Below are positions 1 through 8,712 of a stretch of DNA of 64,000 nucleotides, one piece after another. The first letter of the stretch is position 1, and every line of letters begins with the position of its first letter. The notes below the pieces were generated by a model, which had not been told where the DNA came from, searched no databases, and saw only the letters and a list, made by a program, of their open reading frames with translations. The position numbers were made by a program, and so were the translations under genes. This stretch comes from JBMNPT01 sp050943735 (GTDB taxonomy: Bacteria; Bacillota; Clostridia; Oscillospirales; RGIG577): NCBI GenBank assembly GCA_050943735.1, contig JBMNPT010000003.1:62001-126000 (forward strand), read 5' to 3'.

Positions 1-95
1 CTTTCGGCAAACAAGGATGAAATATGGAAAATGCACAATAGGAATACAGATTTATGGAAGAAGTGTAAAATATCCCTGGTTTTCTATTTTATGGA

Positions 96-124
96 TTGAC
101 AAAATTATACAACAAGACTATACT
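96..124 (+). promoter_or_regulatory. Sigma-A type promoter of the TRAP/dehydrogenase operon
   Basis: TTGACA at 96-101 and TATACT at 119-124 are separated by exactly 17 bases. The start codon of the first gene lies about 70 bases further on. Between them, around 145-170, CATAGTG, CATAATA and CATAATATG follow each other as imperfect direct repeats; these could be a regulator site, but that is only inference. Bases 1-95 show no other feature I can support. Confidence 0.75.
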
Positions 125-195
125 AAAGTCAAGATACTACATCCTACATAGTGCATAATACATAATATGAAGGACATACAGAAAGGATGTTGACC

Positions 196-1266
196 ATGAG
201 TGAATCCAGGAAGATGATGGCGGTTGTAAAGACCCGCAAGGAACGGGGCGCGGATTATATGGAAGTGCCGGTTCCGGAAGTGGGCCCGGAAGAAATTCTG
301 GTCAAAGTGCATGCGGCAGCCATTTGCGGCACAGATATTCACATTTATCAGTGGAATGCCTGGGCAGACGCCAATGTGGAAAAGGCGTACAGCAAATTGC
401 CGCGAATTTTGGGCCATGAGTTTTCGGGTGTAGTGGAACAGGTCGGTTCGCAGGTGACACAGGTGAAGGTGGGAGACCGGGTGGCCTGTGAAACCCATTT
501 GCCCTGCGGGGAGTGCTATCAGTGCAAAACGGGCGACAGTTACAATTGCCAGCATGTTAAACGTTTTAAGACCGGTGTATATGCAGATTATGCTTTGGTG
601 CCGGGTTCTTGTGCAGTAAAGCTGCCTGAAACCATGACCTTTGATCAGGGAGCGGTGATGGAGCCTTTCAGCGTGGCTGTACATGCAGCTTCCATGGTGC
701 GAATGGTGGGCGATACGGTAGCTGTGGTGGGCTGTGGCCCCATTGGACTCTTTTGTATAAAAATTGCCAGGGCTATGGGAGCTTCCATCATTTTTGCTTC
801 TGATGTGAGTGACTACAGACTGCAGCTGGCGCGAAAAAGCGGCGCAGACTTTGTATTCAATACGCTTCAGTGCAATGTGGTGCAAGAAGTGAAGAACCGC
901 ACAGAAGAGCTGGGAGCAGGCACAGTGTTTGATTTTTCCGGAAATGTAGAAGCCATTGCGCAAGGATTCAAAATGTTGCGTAAATGCGGCAATATGGTAA
1001 TGACGGGGTTACCCTCCAAGCCGCTGGTGTTGGACGCCAGTGATGATATTGTTTGGAAAGCGGCAAAAATTTACGGCGTCCATGGCCGGGAAATTTTTAC
1101 TAGCTGGGAGATTGCCAAGGGGTTGATTGGCTCCGGCATCGTATCGGTGGATGATCTGTTGACCCATCGTTTCCCATTCAGTGAGTATGAGAAAGCCTTT
1201 GAACTGGCAGAAAAGGGATTGGCAGGCAAGATTCTGTTGTATCCCGATTCCATGTTCCCAGGCTGA
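196..1266 (+). CDS. Zinc-dependent alcohol dehydrogenase, threonine 3-dehydrogenase-like
   Basis: Medium-chain zinc dehydrogenase of 356 residues, expected to oxidise a secondary alcohol with NAD(P) in the cytoplasm. The catalytic zinc Cys sits in ICGTDIHIYQWNAWA, close to the equivalent segment of L-threonine 3-dehydrogenases; GHEFSGVV supplies the second ligand region, CGECYQC...C the structural zinc site, and VAVVGCGPIGLFC the Rossmann nucleotide loop. An ATG at 187 directly abuts AAAGG; the ATG at 196 lies 9 bases after it and gives a proper ribosome site, so I chose 196. It opens an operon with a TRAP transporter and a second dehydrogenase, so the true substrate may be a polyol or aldonate rather than threonine. 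Family call is firm; substrate is not known. Confidence 0.88.
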   Translation: MSESRKMMAVVKTRKERGADYMEVPVPEVGPEEILVKVHAAAICGTDIHIYQWNAWADANVEKAYSKLPRILGHEFSGVVEQVGSQVTQVKVGDRVACETHLPCGECYQCKTGDSYNCQHVKRFKTGVYADYALVPGSCAVKLPETMTFDQGAVMEPFSVAVHAASMVRMVGDTVAVVGCGPIGLFCIKIARAMGASIIFASDVSDYRLQLARKSGADFVFNTLQCNVVQEVKNRTEELGAGTVFDFSGNVEAIAQGFKMLRKCGNMVMTGLPSKPLVLDASDDIVWKAAKIYGVHGREIFTSWEIAKGLIGSGIVSVDDLLTHRFPFSEYEKAFELAEKGLAGKILLYPDSMFPG

Positions 1267-1312
1267 AAAATAGTGGCTGATCACGCAAAGTGAAGAAAAG
1301 GAGAGAAATACC

Positions 1313-2380
1313 ATGAAAAAGATCGTAAGTATGATGTTAGTACTGTCCATGGTGTTGGGAATTACCGCATGTTCTTCTGATCCGGCTGAGACTTCTCAGT
1401 CCACGAGTACACAGCCCTCTCAATCTACGGCGCCTTCTGGCGGGGAAGATGGAATCATCCGGGTAACTGATGGAGAGCCACTGTCTTTGACGGTTGCGGT
1501 GCATTCCGGCGGTGAAGTGATGGAAGCCAAGTCCATGAAGTACATGGCCGAGATTTTGGAGGAACGCAGCGGAGGCAATGTGACACCGGAGGTATTTACC
1601 GATGGTTTATTGGGAAATGAATCGGACATTCTGGAGCAGGTGGAATTGAATACGGTGCAGATTGCCACCACAGGTTTCGCGGGATTGGATAAATACATCA
1701 GTTCGGTAAACTGTTGGTCGGTACCCTATCTGTTTCCTGATGTGGAAGCGGTAAAAGCCTCGTTGGAAGGACCCATTGGGGATGCGGCCAGAGCCAAATT
1801 TGAGGAAAAAGGGATCATTTATGTGGGAAATCTCTTCCGGGGCAATAGACAGCTCACCTCTACCAAGAAAGTGGAGACTCCCGAGGATTTGAAAGGATTG
1901 AAATTGCGTCTGCCCGATACCGCCGCATGGGTGACGGTTTGGGAAGCCATGGGCGCCATCACCAGTCCCATTGCTTCCAGCGAGGTGTTCAGCGCGTTAC
2001 AGACAGGTGTAGTGGACGGTCAGGAAAATCCCATTTCCTCTTGTTACGCAAAAGCACTTTGGGAAGTGCAGGATTACATCATTATGACCAATCACATTGT
2101 GGACTTTTTGGTACTCACTGCCAGCAAGGATTTTTATGACAGCTTGAGTGATGATTACAAAGCCCTGTTTGATCAGTGCATGCAGGAAAGTATGGATTGG
2201 AACTATGAACAGACGCTGGCAACGGAAGAATCATTGTTGGCAGAGATGGTAGACAAGGGTATGGAAGTAGTAGAAGTGGACACTGCTCTCTTTGCTGAGG
2301 TTGCACAGCCCGGCTTTGAAAAAGTTGCGGAAAATTGGGAGGACTGGGTGCTGGAAGCCGCTTTGGAATACGCCAAATGA
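1313..2380 (+). CDS. dctP: TRAP transporter substrate-binding lipoprotein (DctP family)
   Basis: Solute-binding subunit of a tripartite ATP-independent periplasmic (TRAP) transporter, 355 residues. The N-terminus MKKIVSMMLVLSMVLGITAC is a lipoprotein signal ending in a lipobox-like GITAC, followed by a Ser/Thr/Pro-rich linker, so it is anchored outside the membrane as usual in Gram-positives. The body has the family pattern with the conserved region around LRLPDTAAWVTVWEAMGA and GVVDGQENP, where these proteins usually carry the Arg that binds a substrate carboxylate. A ribosome site AGGAGAG precedes the ATG. DctQ and DctM follow in the same operon. The ligand is probably a carboxylate such as a sugar acid, by family precedent and neighbours only. 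Confidence 0.93.
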   Translation: MKKIVSMMLVLSMVLGITACSSDPAETSQSTSTQPSQSTAPSGGEDGIIRVTDGEPLSLTVAVHSGGEVMEAKSMKYMAEILEERSGGNVTPEVFTDGLLGNESDILEQVELNTVQIATTGFAGLDKYISSVNCWSVPYLFPDVEAVKASLEGPIGDAARAKFEEKGIIYVGNLFRGNRQLTSTKKVETPEDLKGLKLRLPDTAAWVTVWEAMGAITSPIASSEVFSALQTGVVDGQENPISSCYAKALWEVQDYIIMTNHIVDFLVLTASKDFYDSLSDDYKALFDQCMQESMDWNYEQTLATEESLLAEMVDKGMEVVEVDTALFAEVAQPGFEKVAENWEDWVLEAALEYAK

Positions 2381-2465
2381 TGTGAGATGAATGCTGGAGG
2401 AAGCATTGCCTTGAATGCTGGTGCTTCCTCCGGATGGTGATTTCAGAAGGGAGGAGGGTTCAAAA

Positions 2466-2984
2466 ATGTTGCATAAGGCCGTGCAGGTGTTCAATACGGT
2501 GTTTGACAGCATTGTCACCGCATTTTTCATTTTGGATATCATTTGTATCATAATCCAGGTGTTTGCCAGATTTGTTTTACATGCATCCGTTCCTTTTACC
2601 GAGGAGTTGAGCCGGTATTTACTGGTGGGCTTTTTGTCTCTTGGGATTGCCATGTGCGCCAGAAAGGGAGAGCATTTGGGTGCGTTTTTTATCAGGGATC
2701 ACTGGTTTCGGGCACAACCTTATATTTTTTTAATCAACTCCATCATTATGATTGGAGTAACCACCTGTTTTGCCATTGGTGCGCTGCAGATGATGGGAAT
2801 GTCCGCCGGCAAGGTGGCTACCACTATGCCTTGGTATCCTTTGAGTTTCCTGTATTTTCAGTTTTTCATTGGCATGGCGCTCGCCGATATCTACTCGGTT
2901 CGTGACCTGGTCAATACCATTCTCATCATACAGGGCAAAAAGGAGATTGTTTGCAGCAAGAGCGCGCCCACAAAGGAGGATTGA
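2466..2984 (+). CDS. dctQ: TRAP transporter small permease (DctQ family)
   Basis: Small membrane subunit of the TRAP transporter, 172 residues from the ATG at 2466. Four hydrophobic segments are visible, beginning around IVTAFFILDIICIIIQVFARF, VGFLSLGIAMCARKG, FLINSIIMIGVTTCFAIGAL and FLYFQFFIGMALADI, which is the normal DctQ layout. The open frame extends upstream to 2415, but GGAGGAGGG at 2449-2457 sits at the right distance for ATG 2466, and the upstream residues do not look like family sequence. It lies between dctP and dctM, only three bases before the latter. It is expected to form a complex with DctM and couple transport to an ion gradient. Confidence 0.9.
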   Translation: MLHKAVQVFNTVFDSIVTAFFILDIICIIIQVFARFVLHASVPFTEELSRYLLVGFLSLGIAMCARKGEHLGAFFIRDHWFRAQPYIFLINSIIMIGVTTCFAIGALQMMGMSAGKVATTMPWYPLSFLYFQFFIGMALADIYSVRDLVNTILIIQGKKEIVCSKSAPTKED

Positions 2985-2987
2985 CCT

Positions 2988-4274
2988 ATGCTATTCATAT
3001 TCCTGGGTGTTTTTGTATTGTTTATGCTGCTGGGAGTACCGGTGGCGTTTGCGATGGGCGGCACGGCGCTGGTATGCTCTGTGGTCTTGTGGGGAGTGAG
3101 CGGAGTTCCGCTGCCCATTCTGACCCAGCAGGTGGTGGCGGGTGTCAACAGTTTTACCACACTGGCCATTCCGCTGTTTCTGTTTGCAGGGAAGCTGATG
3201 AACAGCGGAGGCATTACCGATCGAATTTTTAATTTCTGTCAGAAACTGGTGGGACATCTGCCAGGCGGATTGGGACATGTAAATGTGCTGGCGAGTGTGA
3301 TTTTTTCAGGTATGTCCGGTACCGCTGCCGCTGACGCCGGCGGGCTGGGCTCCATGGAGATCAAAGCCATGGAGGACCAGGGGTTTGACACCGGTTTTTC
3401 GGTTGCGGTCACCGGCGCGTCTTCGCTGATCGGGCCCATCATTCCCCCCAGCGTGCCCATGGTGACATATGGTGTGCTCAGCGGCACCTCGGTCAGCGCT
3501 CTGTTCATTGGTGGAATTCTGCCAGGCTTGCTTATGGCGGCATCTATGAGTGCATTGGTGGTCTTCTATTCCATTCGGCGGAATTATCCCAGGTGCGCGC
3601 GGGCTACCTTTCAGGAGCTGCTGCATGAGTTTGGACGTGCTTTTTTACCGCTGCTGACGCCTGTCATCATTATCGGAGGCATTTGGACTGGTGTATTCAC
3701 GCCCACAGAGGCGGCTGGCGTGGCCACTACCTACGCGTTCTTTATCATTGTGTTTGTCTATCAGGAAATGCGAGTAAAAGAAGTGTGGTTTATGGCCAAA
3801 GAAACAGTGGTAGATTGCGTGGCGGTGCTTTCCATTGTGGCGTTTGTGACGGTATACGGTTATGTGCTCACCCGTACCCGCATTCCCCAGATTTTGGCAG
3901 AGGCGGTATTTGAGTTCACATCTGATCCTACTCTCATCGTGTTGTTGCTGGTGGCATTTTTGCTGATCGTGGGATGCTTTATGTCCACCATGGAATCCAT
4001 TCTGCTGTTTACTCCCATTTTCTATCCTTTGCTCAATGAAGCCGGGGTCAATCTGCTGGTGTTTGGCGTCATAATGTGTTTGGTATTGATGGTGGGACAG
4101 TTGACTCCGCCTTTTGGTATTGTTCTTTTTGTGCTTACCAAGATTTCCGGCATGGAGATGATGGAGGTGGTGAAGCATTCGCTGCCCTTTACATTGCCTG
4201 TATTGTTGGTGGTGGCTCTCATTATTCTGTTCCCGGGCATTGTCACCTTCCTGCCAAGCCTGATGATTGTGTAG
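2988..4274 (+). CDS. dctM: TRAP transporter large permease (DctM family)
   Basis: Main translocation subunit of the TRAP system, 428 residues with about a dozen hydrophobic segments. Family landmarks include the N-terminal block LGVPVAFAMGG, the re-entrant-type stretch FSGMSGTAAADAGGLGSMEI, and SSLIGPIIPPSVPMVTYG, all characteristic of DctM/SiaM permeases. Length is typical for a separate, unfused large subunit. It starts three bases after dctQ, and its TAG stop at 4272 lies 10 bases before the next start codon, so the operon continues. With the binding lipoprotein it should import a carboxylated substrate using a sodium or proton gradient (known for the family). Confidence 0.94.
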   Translation: MLFIFLGVFVLFMLLGVPVAFAMGGTALVCSVVLWGVSGVPLPILTQQVVAGVNSFTTLAIPLFLFAGKLMNSGGITDRIFNFCQKLVGHLPGGLGHVNVLASVIFSGMSGTAAADAGGLGSMEIKAMEDQGFDTGFSVAVTGASSLIGPIIPPSVPMVTYGVLSGTSVSALFIGGILPGLLMAASMSALVVFYSIRRNYPRCARATFQELLHEFGRAFLPLLTPVIIIGGIWTGVFTPTEAAGVATTYAFFIIVFVYQEMRVKEVWFMAKETVVDCVAVLSIVAFVTVYGYVLTRTRIPQILAEAVFEFTSDPTLIVLLLVAFLLIVGCFMSTMESILLFTPIFYPLLNEAGVNLLVFGVIMCLVLMVGQLTPPFGIVLFVLTKISGMEMMEVVKHSLPFTLPVLLVVALIILFPGIVTFLPSLMIV

Positions 4275-4284
4275 AGGTGCTTTT

Positions 4285-5124
4285 ATGAATCAAAACAAGT
4301 TAGGTATCAGCACCTATTGTTATTTTTACGCATGTGGGGGATATCGAAGGTATCCCCGATTGGGTTATCAACCCCAACCCCCAGTGACTCCTGAGTGGCT
4401 GATTGATAAGGCAGTGGCACTGGGTGTGCAGTGTGTGCAAATTTCAGACAATTATGATTTGCAGGGGTGGAGCGATGAGAGATTGCGAAGGCTGGGAGAG
4501 TACGCGCAGTACAAGAAAATTTCTCTAGAATTGGGCCTGCGTGGAATTCAGCCGGAAAATTTACAGCGATATCTGCACATGGCTCATGAAATGAAAGTGG
4601 AATTGTTGCGGTGTGTAATCGATGCCCCTGGTTTTGAGCCGGATTTTGATACCATTTATCGCATTTTACACGCAGTGGTTCCACAGCTGGAGCAGCGGCA
4701 TTTACTACTTGGAATTGAAAATCACGATCGCTTTACCACCCGGCAGTTTGCGGATCTCATCCGCAGGCTGAATCATCCTGGGATTGGAATGCTGGTGGAC
4801 ACTGTAAATTCCTTTGCCACAGAGGAGAGTCCCTCTGCCATTCTGCATACCTTGGCGCCTTGCGCGGTGGGATTGCACGTGAAGGATTACACCATTGCCC
4901 GCCGCACCGATGCGCAGGGATTGGTGGTCAAGGGGACCATTGCCGGAAAAGGCCGGCTGGATGTGCCGGGATTCGTGCGGGAAATGCGCCAAAAAGCTCA
5001 GAAAAAGGACTTCAGTGTGATTTTGGAATCCTGGATGGAGCCGGAAGCCGAGCTGAATGCCACTTTGTGTAAGGAAGAACGATGGGTGCAGGAGAGCATT
5101 GCCTATTTGAAACAGGTATTATAG
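4285..5124 (+). CDS. Sugar phosphate isomerase/epimerase family protein (AP endonuclease 2 fold)
   Basis: A 279-residue TIM-barrel protein of the xylose isomerase-like / AP endonuclease family 2 superfamily. Typical strand ends can be read: GISTYCYFY at the start, VQCVQISDN, LELGLRG, LLLGIENHDRF with the Glu expected to bind metal, GMLVDTVNS with Asp, VGLHVKDY with His and Asp, and a C-terminal VILESWME with Glu. Members isomerise or epimerise sugars or keto-sugars or open inositol-type rings. A GAGGTG ribosome site at 4274-4279 supports the ATG at 4285 rather than a TTG at 4267. It sits between a TRAP transporter and a polyol-type dehydrogenase, consistent with sugar-acid or polyol catabolism. 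The exact substrate cannot be read. Confidence 0.85.
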   Translation: MNQNKLGISTYCYFYACGGYRRYPRLGYQPQPPVTPEWLIDKAVALGVQCVQISDNYDLQGWSDERLRRLGEYAQYKKISLELGLRGIQPENLQRYLHMAHEMKVELLRCVIDAPGFEPDFDTIYRILHAVVPQLEQRHLLLGIENHDRFTTRQFADLIRRLNHPGIGMLVDTVNSFATEESPSAILHTLAPCAVGLHVKDYTIARRTDAQGLVVKGTIAGKGRLDVPGFVREMRQKAQKKDFSVILESWMEPEAELNATLCKEERWVQESIAYLKQVL

Positions 5125-5157
5125 TATTTTTATCAGCACAACAGGAAAGGAGGCAAT

Positions 5158-6186
5158 ATGAAAGCGGCGTTTTTTGAATCTGTAGGCTCAGTGCGGCTTT
5201 TGGAAGTGGAAGAACCGGTGATTCAGCGGGAAGATGAAGTGAAGGTGCGGATTGTCAATACCGGCATTTGTGCTTCGGACGTAATTGGTTTGCTGGGAGG
5301 GCATCCCACCCGAAAACCCCCGGTGATTTCTGGTCATGAGTCGGCCGGTGTAGTAGCAGAAGTGGGAAAGTCGGTGACTGATTTTCAGGTGGGAGATCGG
5401 GTGGTGATTGAACCTCAGTATAGCTGTGGGCATTGCGTTGCCTGTCAGATGGGACGGTACAATGCCTGCACTTCTAAAAAAGTGCTGGGTACAGTGAACT
5501 GGTCCGGTTCTTTTGCGGAGTATATCACAGCCCCGCAACAGACGCTGATCCATTTGCCGGAAGAAATTTCTTTTGTGGTGGGAGCTTTGCTGGAACCGTT
5601 GGCAGTGGGGATTCATGCGGCCCGGCTGTCTAGAATGGCCATGGGTAAAACCGCTGTAGTGATTGGATGTGGTCCCATTGGCATTTCCTGTTTGCAGGGA
5701 TGCCGTTTGGCTGGTGCAGAAAAGGTCATTGTGGTGGACATTCAAGAGTATAACTTACAAATAGCAAAAGAAATGGGAGCGGATCATTGCATAAAAGGCA
5801 GTGGTCAGACAGTTATTGATCAGGTGATGCAGCTGACCCATGGCTTTGGAGCTGATGTGGTGTTTGTAGCGGTTGGATTTCCGGCGGCCATTGACAATGC
5901 CATTGAAATGGCAGCCATTGGAGGCCAGATCATGACATTGGCTCATTTTGGTACGATGCCACCAAGTTTCAATATAACTCGTTTTCGCTGGAAGGAGCTT
6001 TCCATGCAGGGAACAGTGATGTATACGAGAAAGGACTATAAAATTTGTATGGACGCTCTTCACAAGAAAATCATTTGCCCCGAGCCAATGGTAACTAAGG
6101 TATTTCCTGTAGAGGACTGCCAAGAAGCTTTTTCACTAGCACAAACCAGAAAAGAGCCTTATGTAAAATTGATGTTTTCCTTTTGA
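5158..6186 (+). CDS. Zinc-dependent dehydrogenase, sorbitol/L-idonate dehydrogenase-like
   Basis: Second medium-chain zinc dehydrogenase of the operon, 342 residues. It has the catalytic zinc region GICASDVIGLLGG, GHESAGVVAEVG, the structural zinc cysteines CGHCVACQ...C, and the nucleotide loop VVIGCGPIGISCLQG followed by VIVVDIQ, whose acidic end suggests NAD(H). The pattern resembles polyol, L-idonate or galactitol-1-phosphate-type dehydrogenases more than threonine dehydrogenase. AAAGGAGG precedes the ATG. It is last in the operon, followed by a hairpin terminator. Two dehydrogenases plus an isomerase in one transporter operon suggest an oxidation-reduction epimerisation route for a sugar acid or alditol, which is inference. 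Confidence 0.88.
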   Translation: MKAAFFESVGSVRLLEVEEPVIQREDEVKVRIVNTGICASDVIGLLGGHPTRKPPVISGHESAGVVAEVGKSVTDFQVGDRVVIEPQYSCGHCVACQMGRYNACTSKKVLGTVNWSGSFAEYITAPQQTLIHLPEEISFVVGALLEPLAVGIHAARLSRMAMGKTAVVIGCGPIGISCLQGCRLAGAEKVIVVDIQEYNLQIAKEMGADHCIKGSGQTVIDQVMQLTHGFGADVVFVAVGFPAAIDNAIEMAAIGGQIMTLAHFGTMPPSFNITRFRWKELSMQGTVMYTRKDYKICMDALHKKIICPEPMVTKVFPVEDCQEAFSLAQTRKEPYVKLMFSF

Positions 6187-6213
6187 TTTACTGTGAGTTC
6201 TTTTTCCTCCTTA

Positions 6214-6250
6214 CCCCATGCCAGTTTTTCAGCTGGTATGGGGGTTTTTT
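6214..6250 (+). terminator. Intrinsic terminator of the TRAP/dehydrogenase operon
   Basis: CCCCATGCCAG and CTGGTATGGGG form an 11-pair stem with one G-U pair, followed by TTTTTT at 6245-6250. It closes the operon 28 bases after the second dehydrogenase. Confidence 0.9.
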
Positions 6251-6302
6251 AAGAGTAAGGAAATTTTTATTTAATAAGATTTAACAATTTTGTAATTTTT
6301 TC

Positions 6303-6332
6303 TGGACAAAGTGACAACTTGTAGTGTATAAT
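6303..6332 (+). promoter_or_regulatory. Promoter of the NlpC/P60 hydrolase gene
   Basis: TGGACA at 6303-6308 and a perfect TATAAT at 6327-6332 are spaced by 18 bases. The gene starts 48 bases further on with GGAGGTG at 6364-6370. Confidence 0.7.
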
Positions 6333-6379
6333 GTCTATGTATTAGAAAACGCCTTATATTTTTGGAGGTGCTTTGACAC

Positions 6380-7723
6380 ATGGGTAAGAGGCAAATGATA
6401 AGACAACTGTTCATTGCCGCCTGTACTTCTGTGGTCACTTTGTCTTTTTGTTTTCAGGCCGGTGCATTAAACGGTCTTGTGGTGGCAGATGGTGGGCTGA
6501 ATTTACGCAGTGGAGCGTCTATAACCGCTTCGCGCTTGTCGGTAATTCCCAACGGTGCACAGGTTACTGTGCTGGGAACAGAAGGTGATTGGTATTCGGT
6601 GTCCTATGCAGGTGTGCAGGGATTCGTATCCAAACAATATGTACAGCTTCAGGAAACTGGGGCAGAGGGTTCTTCTCAATCCCAGGCCGGTGTAGTAATC
6701 GCGGAGCCGAGTTTGCGGCTGCGGGCAACGGCCAGCACTTCGGGGAACATATTGGACAGCATGCCTACCGGAGCTAAGGTAATGGTGCTGGAAAACCAGA
6801 ATGGTTGGATGAAAGTACGTTACAACGGGAAAGATGGCTATTGTTCCAGTGAGTATATTCGCTTGGAAGACAGTATATCTGGCGGAGGGGAAAGCGTTCC
6901 CACTCAGCCTGAAACGCCTCAAACACAGGTTCAAACAGGCATTGTTTCGGCAAATGGTGGTTTGCGGTTGAGGGCAGAGGCCAATACCAATGGACAGATT
7001 GTGGCTACCATGCCGCAGTATAGTGTCATTAAAGTGTTGTCTCAGTCCAATGGTTGGATGAAAGTGGAATACAATGGGAAAACCGGCTATTGTTCCGCTG
7101 AATATGTGACCATTCAGTCCGGTGAGACTTCGTCTGGCACTTCCGGTACGGCCATGGTCAATGCAGAAGGCGGGTTGTGCCTGCGGAAAGAGGCATCCAC
7201 ATCTTCTCAAAAGCTTTCTGTGGTGCCCAACGGCGCTATGATTCAGGTTTCTGCGGTGCAAAATGGCTGGTGCAAGACTACATATAACGGAGTTACAGGA
7301 TATGTGTCGGCGGATTATCTGCTGTTTTCCGGTTCCGAGCAGGCAAAGACCAAGGGAGAGGAAGCAGTGGCGTTGGCTAAACAATTCCTGGGGGTTCCTT
7401 ATGTGTATGGAGGCTCCTCGCCCAATGGATTTGACTGCAGTGGTTTGATCTATTATGTGTACAAGCAGTTGGGCGTCACATTGAACCGTTCTTCTGCGGC
7501 ACAGTTCAGCAATGGTACTGCAGTGGATCGCGACAGCCTGCTTCCTGGTGATCTGGTGTTCTTCTATAATAAAGGAACTTCCACCATTGGTCACGTGGGG
7601 ATGTATGTGGGCAATGATCAGTTTATCCATGCGCCTCAGCCCGGCGATGTGGTGAAGATTGTTTCTTTGGATTCAGCCAACTATCCACAGCGCTATGCGG
7701 GTGCCAAGCGAATTTTTAACTAA
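6380..7723 (+). CDS. Secreted SH3-domain NlpC/P60 peptidoglycan endopeptidase
   Basis: A 447-residue exported cell-wall hydrolase. Residues 1 to about 29 form a signal peptide ending near FQAGA. Four bacterial SH3 repeats follow, each with the pattern GLNLRSGAS or GLRLRAEAN, a turn, then GWMKVxYNGKxGY; the linkers are rich in Ser, Thr, Gln and Pro. The C-terminal NlpC/P60 domain starts near residue 330 and has the catalytic Cys353 in FDCSGLIYY, His405 in GHVGMYVG and a third polar residue His417 in FIHAP. These enzymes cut the peptide stems of peptidoglycan, often gamma-D-Glu to diamino acid bonds. It is a single-gene unit with its own promoter and terminator. Role in growth, division or spore wall remodelling cannot be decided. 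Confidence 0.94.
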   Translation: MGKRQMIRQLFIAACTSVVTLSFCFQAGALNGLVVADGGLNLRSGASITASRLSVIPNGAQVTVLGTEGDWYSVSYAGVQGFVSKQYVQLQETGAEGSSQSQAGVVIAEPSLRLRATASTSGNILDSMPTGAKVMVLENQNGWMKVRYNGKDGYCSSEYIRLEDSISGGGESVPTQPETPQTQVQTGIVSANGGLRLRAEANTNGQIVATMPQYSVIKVLSQSNGWMKVEYNGKTGYCSAEYVTIQSGETSSGTSGTAMVNAEGGLCLRKEASTSSQKLSVVPNGAMIQVSAVQNGWCKTTYNGVTGYVSADYLLFSGSEQAKTKGEEAVALAKQFLGVPYVYGGSSPNGFDCSGLIYYVYKQLGVTLNRSSAAQFSNGTAVDRDSLLPGDLVFFYNKGTSTIGHVGMYVGNDQFIHAPQPGDVVKIVSLDSANYPQRYAGAKRIFN

Positions 7724-7735
7724 AAAGGTCTGCCA

Positions 7736-7771
7736 AAGCGAGGCGGAATGTAAATTCCGCTTCGCTTTTTT
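7736..7771 (+). terminator. Terminator after the NlpC/P60 gene
   Basis: AAGCGAGGCGGAAT pairs with ATTCCGCTTCGCTT (one mismatch) and is followed by a run of T. Located 13 bases after the stop codon. Confidence 0.88.
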
Positions 7772-7875
7772 GTGCCCTTTTATTTACTGTGAAAAAAGGA
7801 AATACTAGGACCTGCAAAGTGAAAAACAGGAAGAAATACAGACTTTACTGCGGATGTTTTGCACAAAAGTGACGA

Positions 7876-7904
7876 TTGCAGGGATAATGGGCATGTGTTA
7901 CAAT
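7876..7904 (+). promoter_or_regulatory. Promoter of the molybdenum hydroxylase operon
   Basis: TTGCAG at 7876-7881 and TACAAT at 7899-7904 have a 17-base spacer. The first gene starts at 7942 behind AAGGAGG. Confidence 0.72.
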
Positions 7905-7941
7905 AGATTTGACAGAAAAGTCGAAAAAAGGAGGAAATCCC

Positions 7942-8712
7942 ATGTTTACCATGCGGGAATACGCCCGGCCTGCCAGTTTGGAGGAGGCTTATGCGTTGCT
8001 CAAAAAAAGTCGCAACAATGTGGTCCTGGGAGGATGTATGTGGCTGCGTTTGGGCCGTAAGAAAATCGGTGTGGGAGTGGATCTGACCGGATTGGGTCTG
8101 GATACCATCGAACGCCAGGGAATGTGGATTGCCATTGGCGGAACTGCCACTTTGCGGCAAGTGGAAAAAGATCCTCTGCTGCAGGAAGTATATGGAAATT
8201 TGTTTGCCAGTTGCGTAGGACCCATTGTGGGGACGCAATTCAAAAATACGGCCACCATGGGCGGAAGCGTATATGCCCGTTTTGGTTTTTCGGATATTGT
8301 CACACTGCTGCTGGGCTTGGGAGCCCGGGTGGTGCTCTATGGCCGCGGAGAAGTGTCCATGGAGGAATTTTGTACTATGCCCTATGAAAAGGACATTGTG
8401 GTCAAAATCCTGGTGCCTGCACAGATGGGAAAATGCAGTTATCAGAGTTTCCGGCTCAGTGCCACTGATTTGCCGGTGCTCAATTGCGCGGTTTGCCGGG
8501 ATGAGCAGGGACAATGTCGCATTGCGGTGGGAGCACGTCCGGGACGGGCATTGCTCTGTCCTGACGCCGCTCAGTGTTCTGATCCGGCGGAGGCTGGAAA
8601 AATCGCGGCAGAAGAATTGACCTTTGGCAGTAATATGAGAGGAAGCGGTGAATACCGCAAAGAGCTCTGTAAAGTTTTGGTGGAGGATGGTCTTCGGGAG
8701 GTGTTGGCATGA
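7942..8712 (+). CDS. Molybdenum hydroxylase FAD-binding subunit (CoxM/XdhB-like)
   Basis: FAD subunit of a xanthine dehydrogenase-family enzyme, 256 residues. It carries the vanillyl-alcohol-oxidase-type FAD fold: ARPASLEEAYALLKK at the N-terminus, NVVLGGCMWLRLG as the first FAD loop, and IVGTQFKNTATMGGSVY, equivalent to the conserved G-N-TxGG FAD motif. It passes electrons from the iron-sulfur subunit to the final acceptor. AAGGAGG at 7928-7934 sets the start at ATG 7942 rather than an upstream start at 7909. Its stop overlaps the next start in ATGA. At 256 residues it is somewhat short for the family, with a compact C-terminal CO dehydrogenase flavoprotein domain. Confidence 0.9.
   Translation: MFTMREYARPASLEEAYALLKKSRNNVVLGGCMWLRLGRKKIGVGVDLTGLGLDTIERQGMWIAIGGTATLRQVEKDPLLQEVYGNLFASCVGPIVGTQFKNTATMGGSVYARFGFSDIVTLLLGLGARVVLYGRGEVSMEEFCTMPYEKDIVVKILVPAQMGKCSYQSFRLSATDLPVLNCAVCRDEQGQCRIAVGARPGRALLCPDAAQCSDPAEAGKIAAEELTFGSNMRGSGEYRKELCKVLVEDGLREVLA

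Noticed and set aside
118..963. Minus-strand open frame opposite the first dehydrogenase
   Set aside because: Overlaps a real gene with zinc-site motifs and would end within its promoter; no supporting signals.
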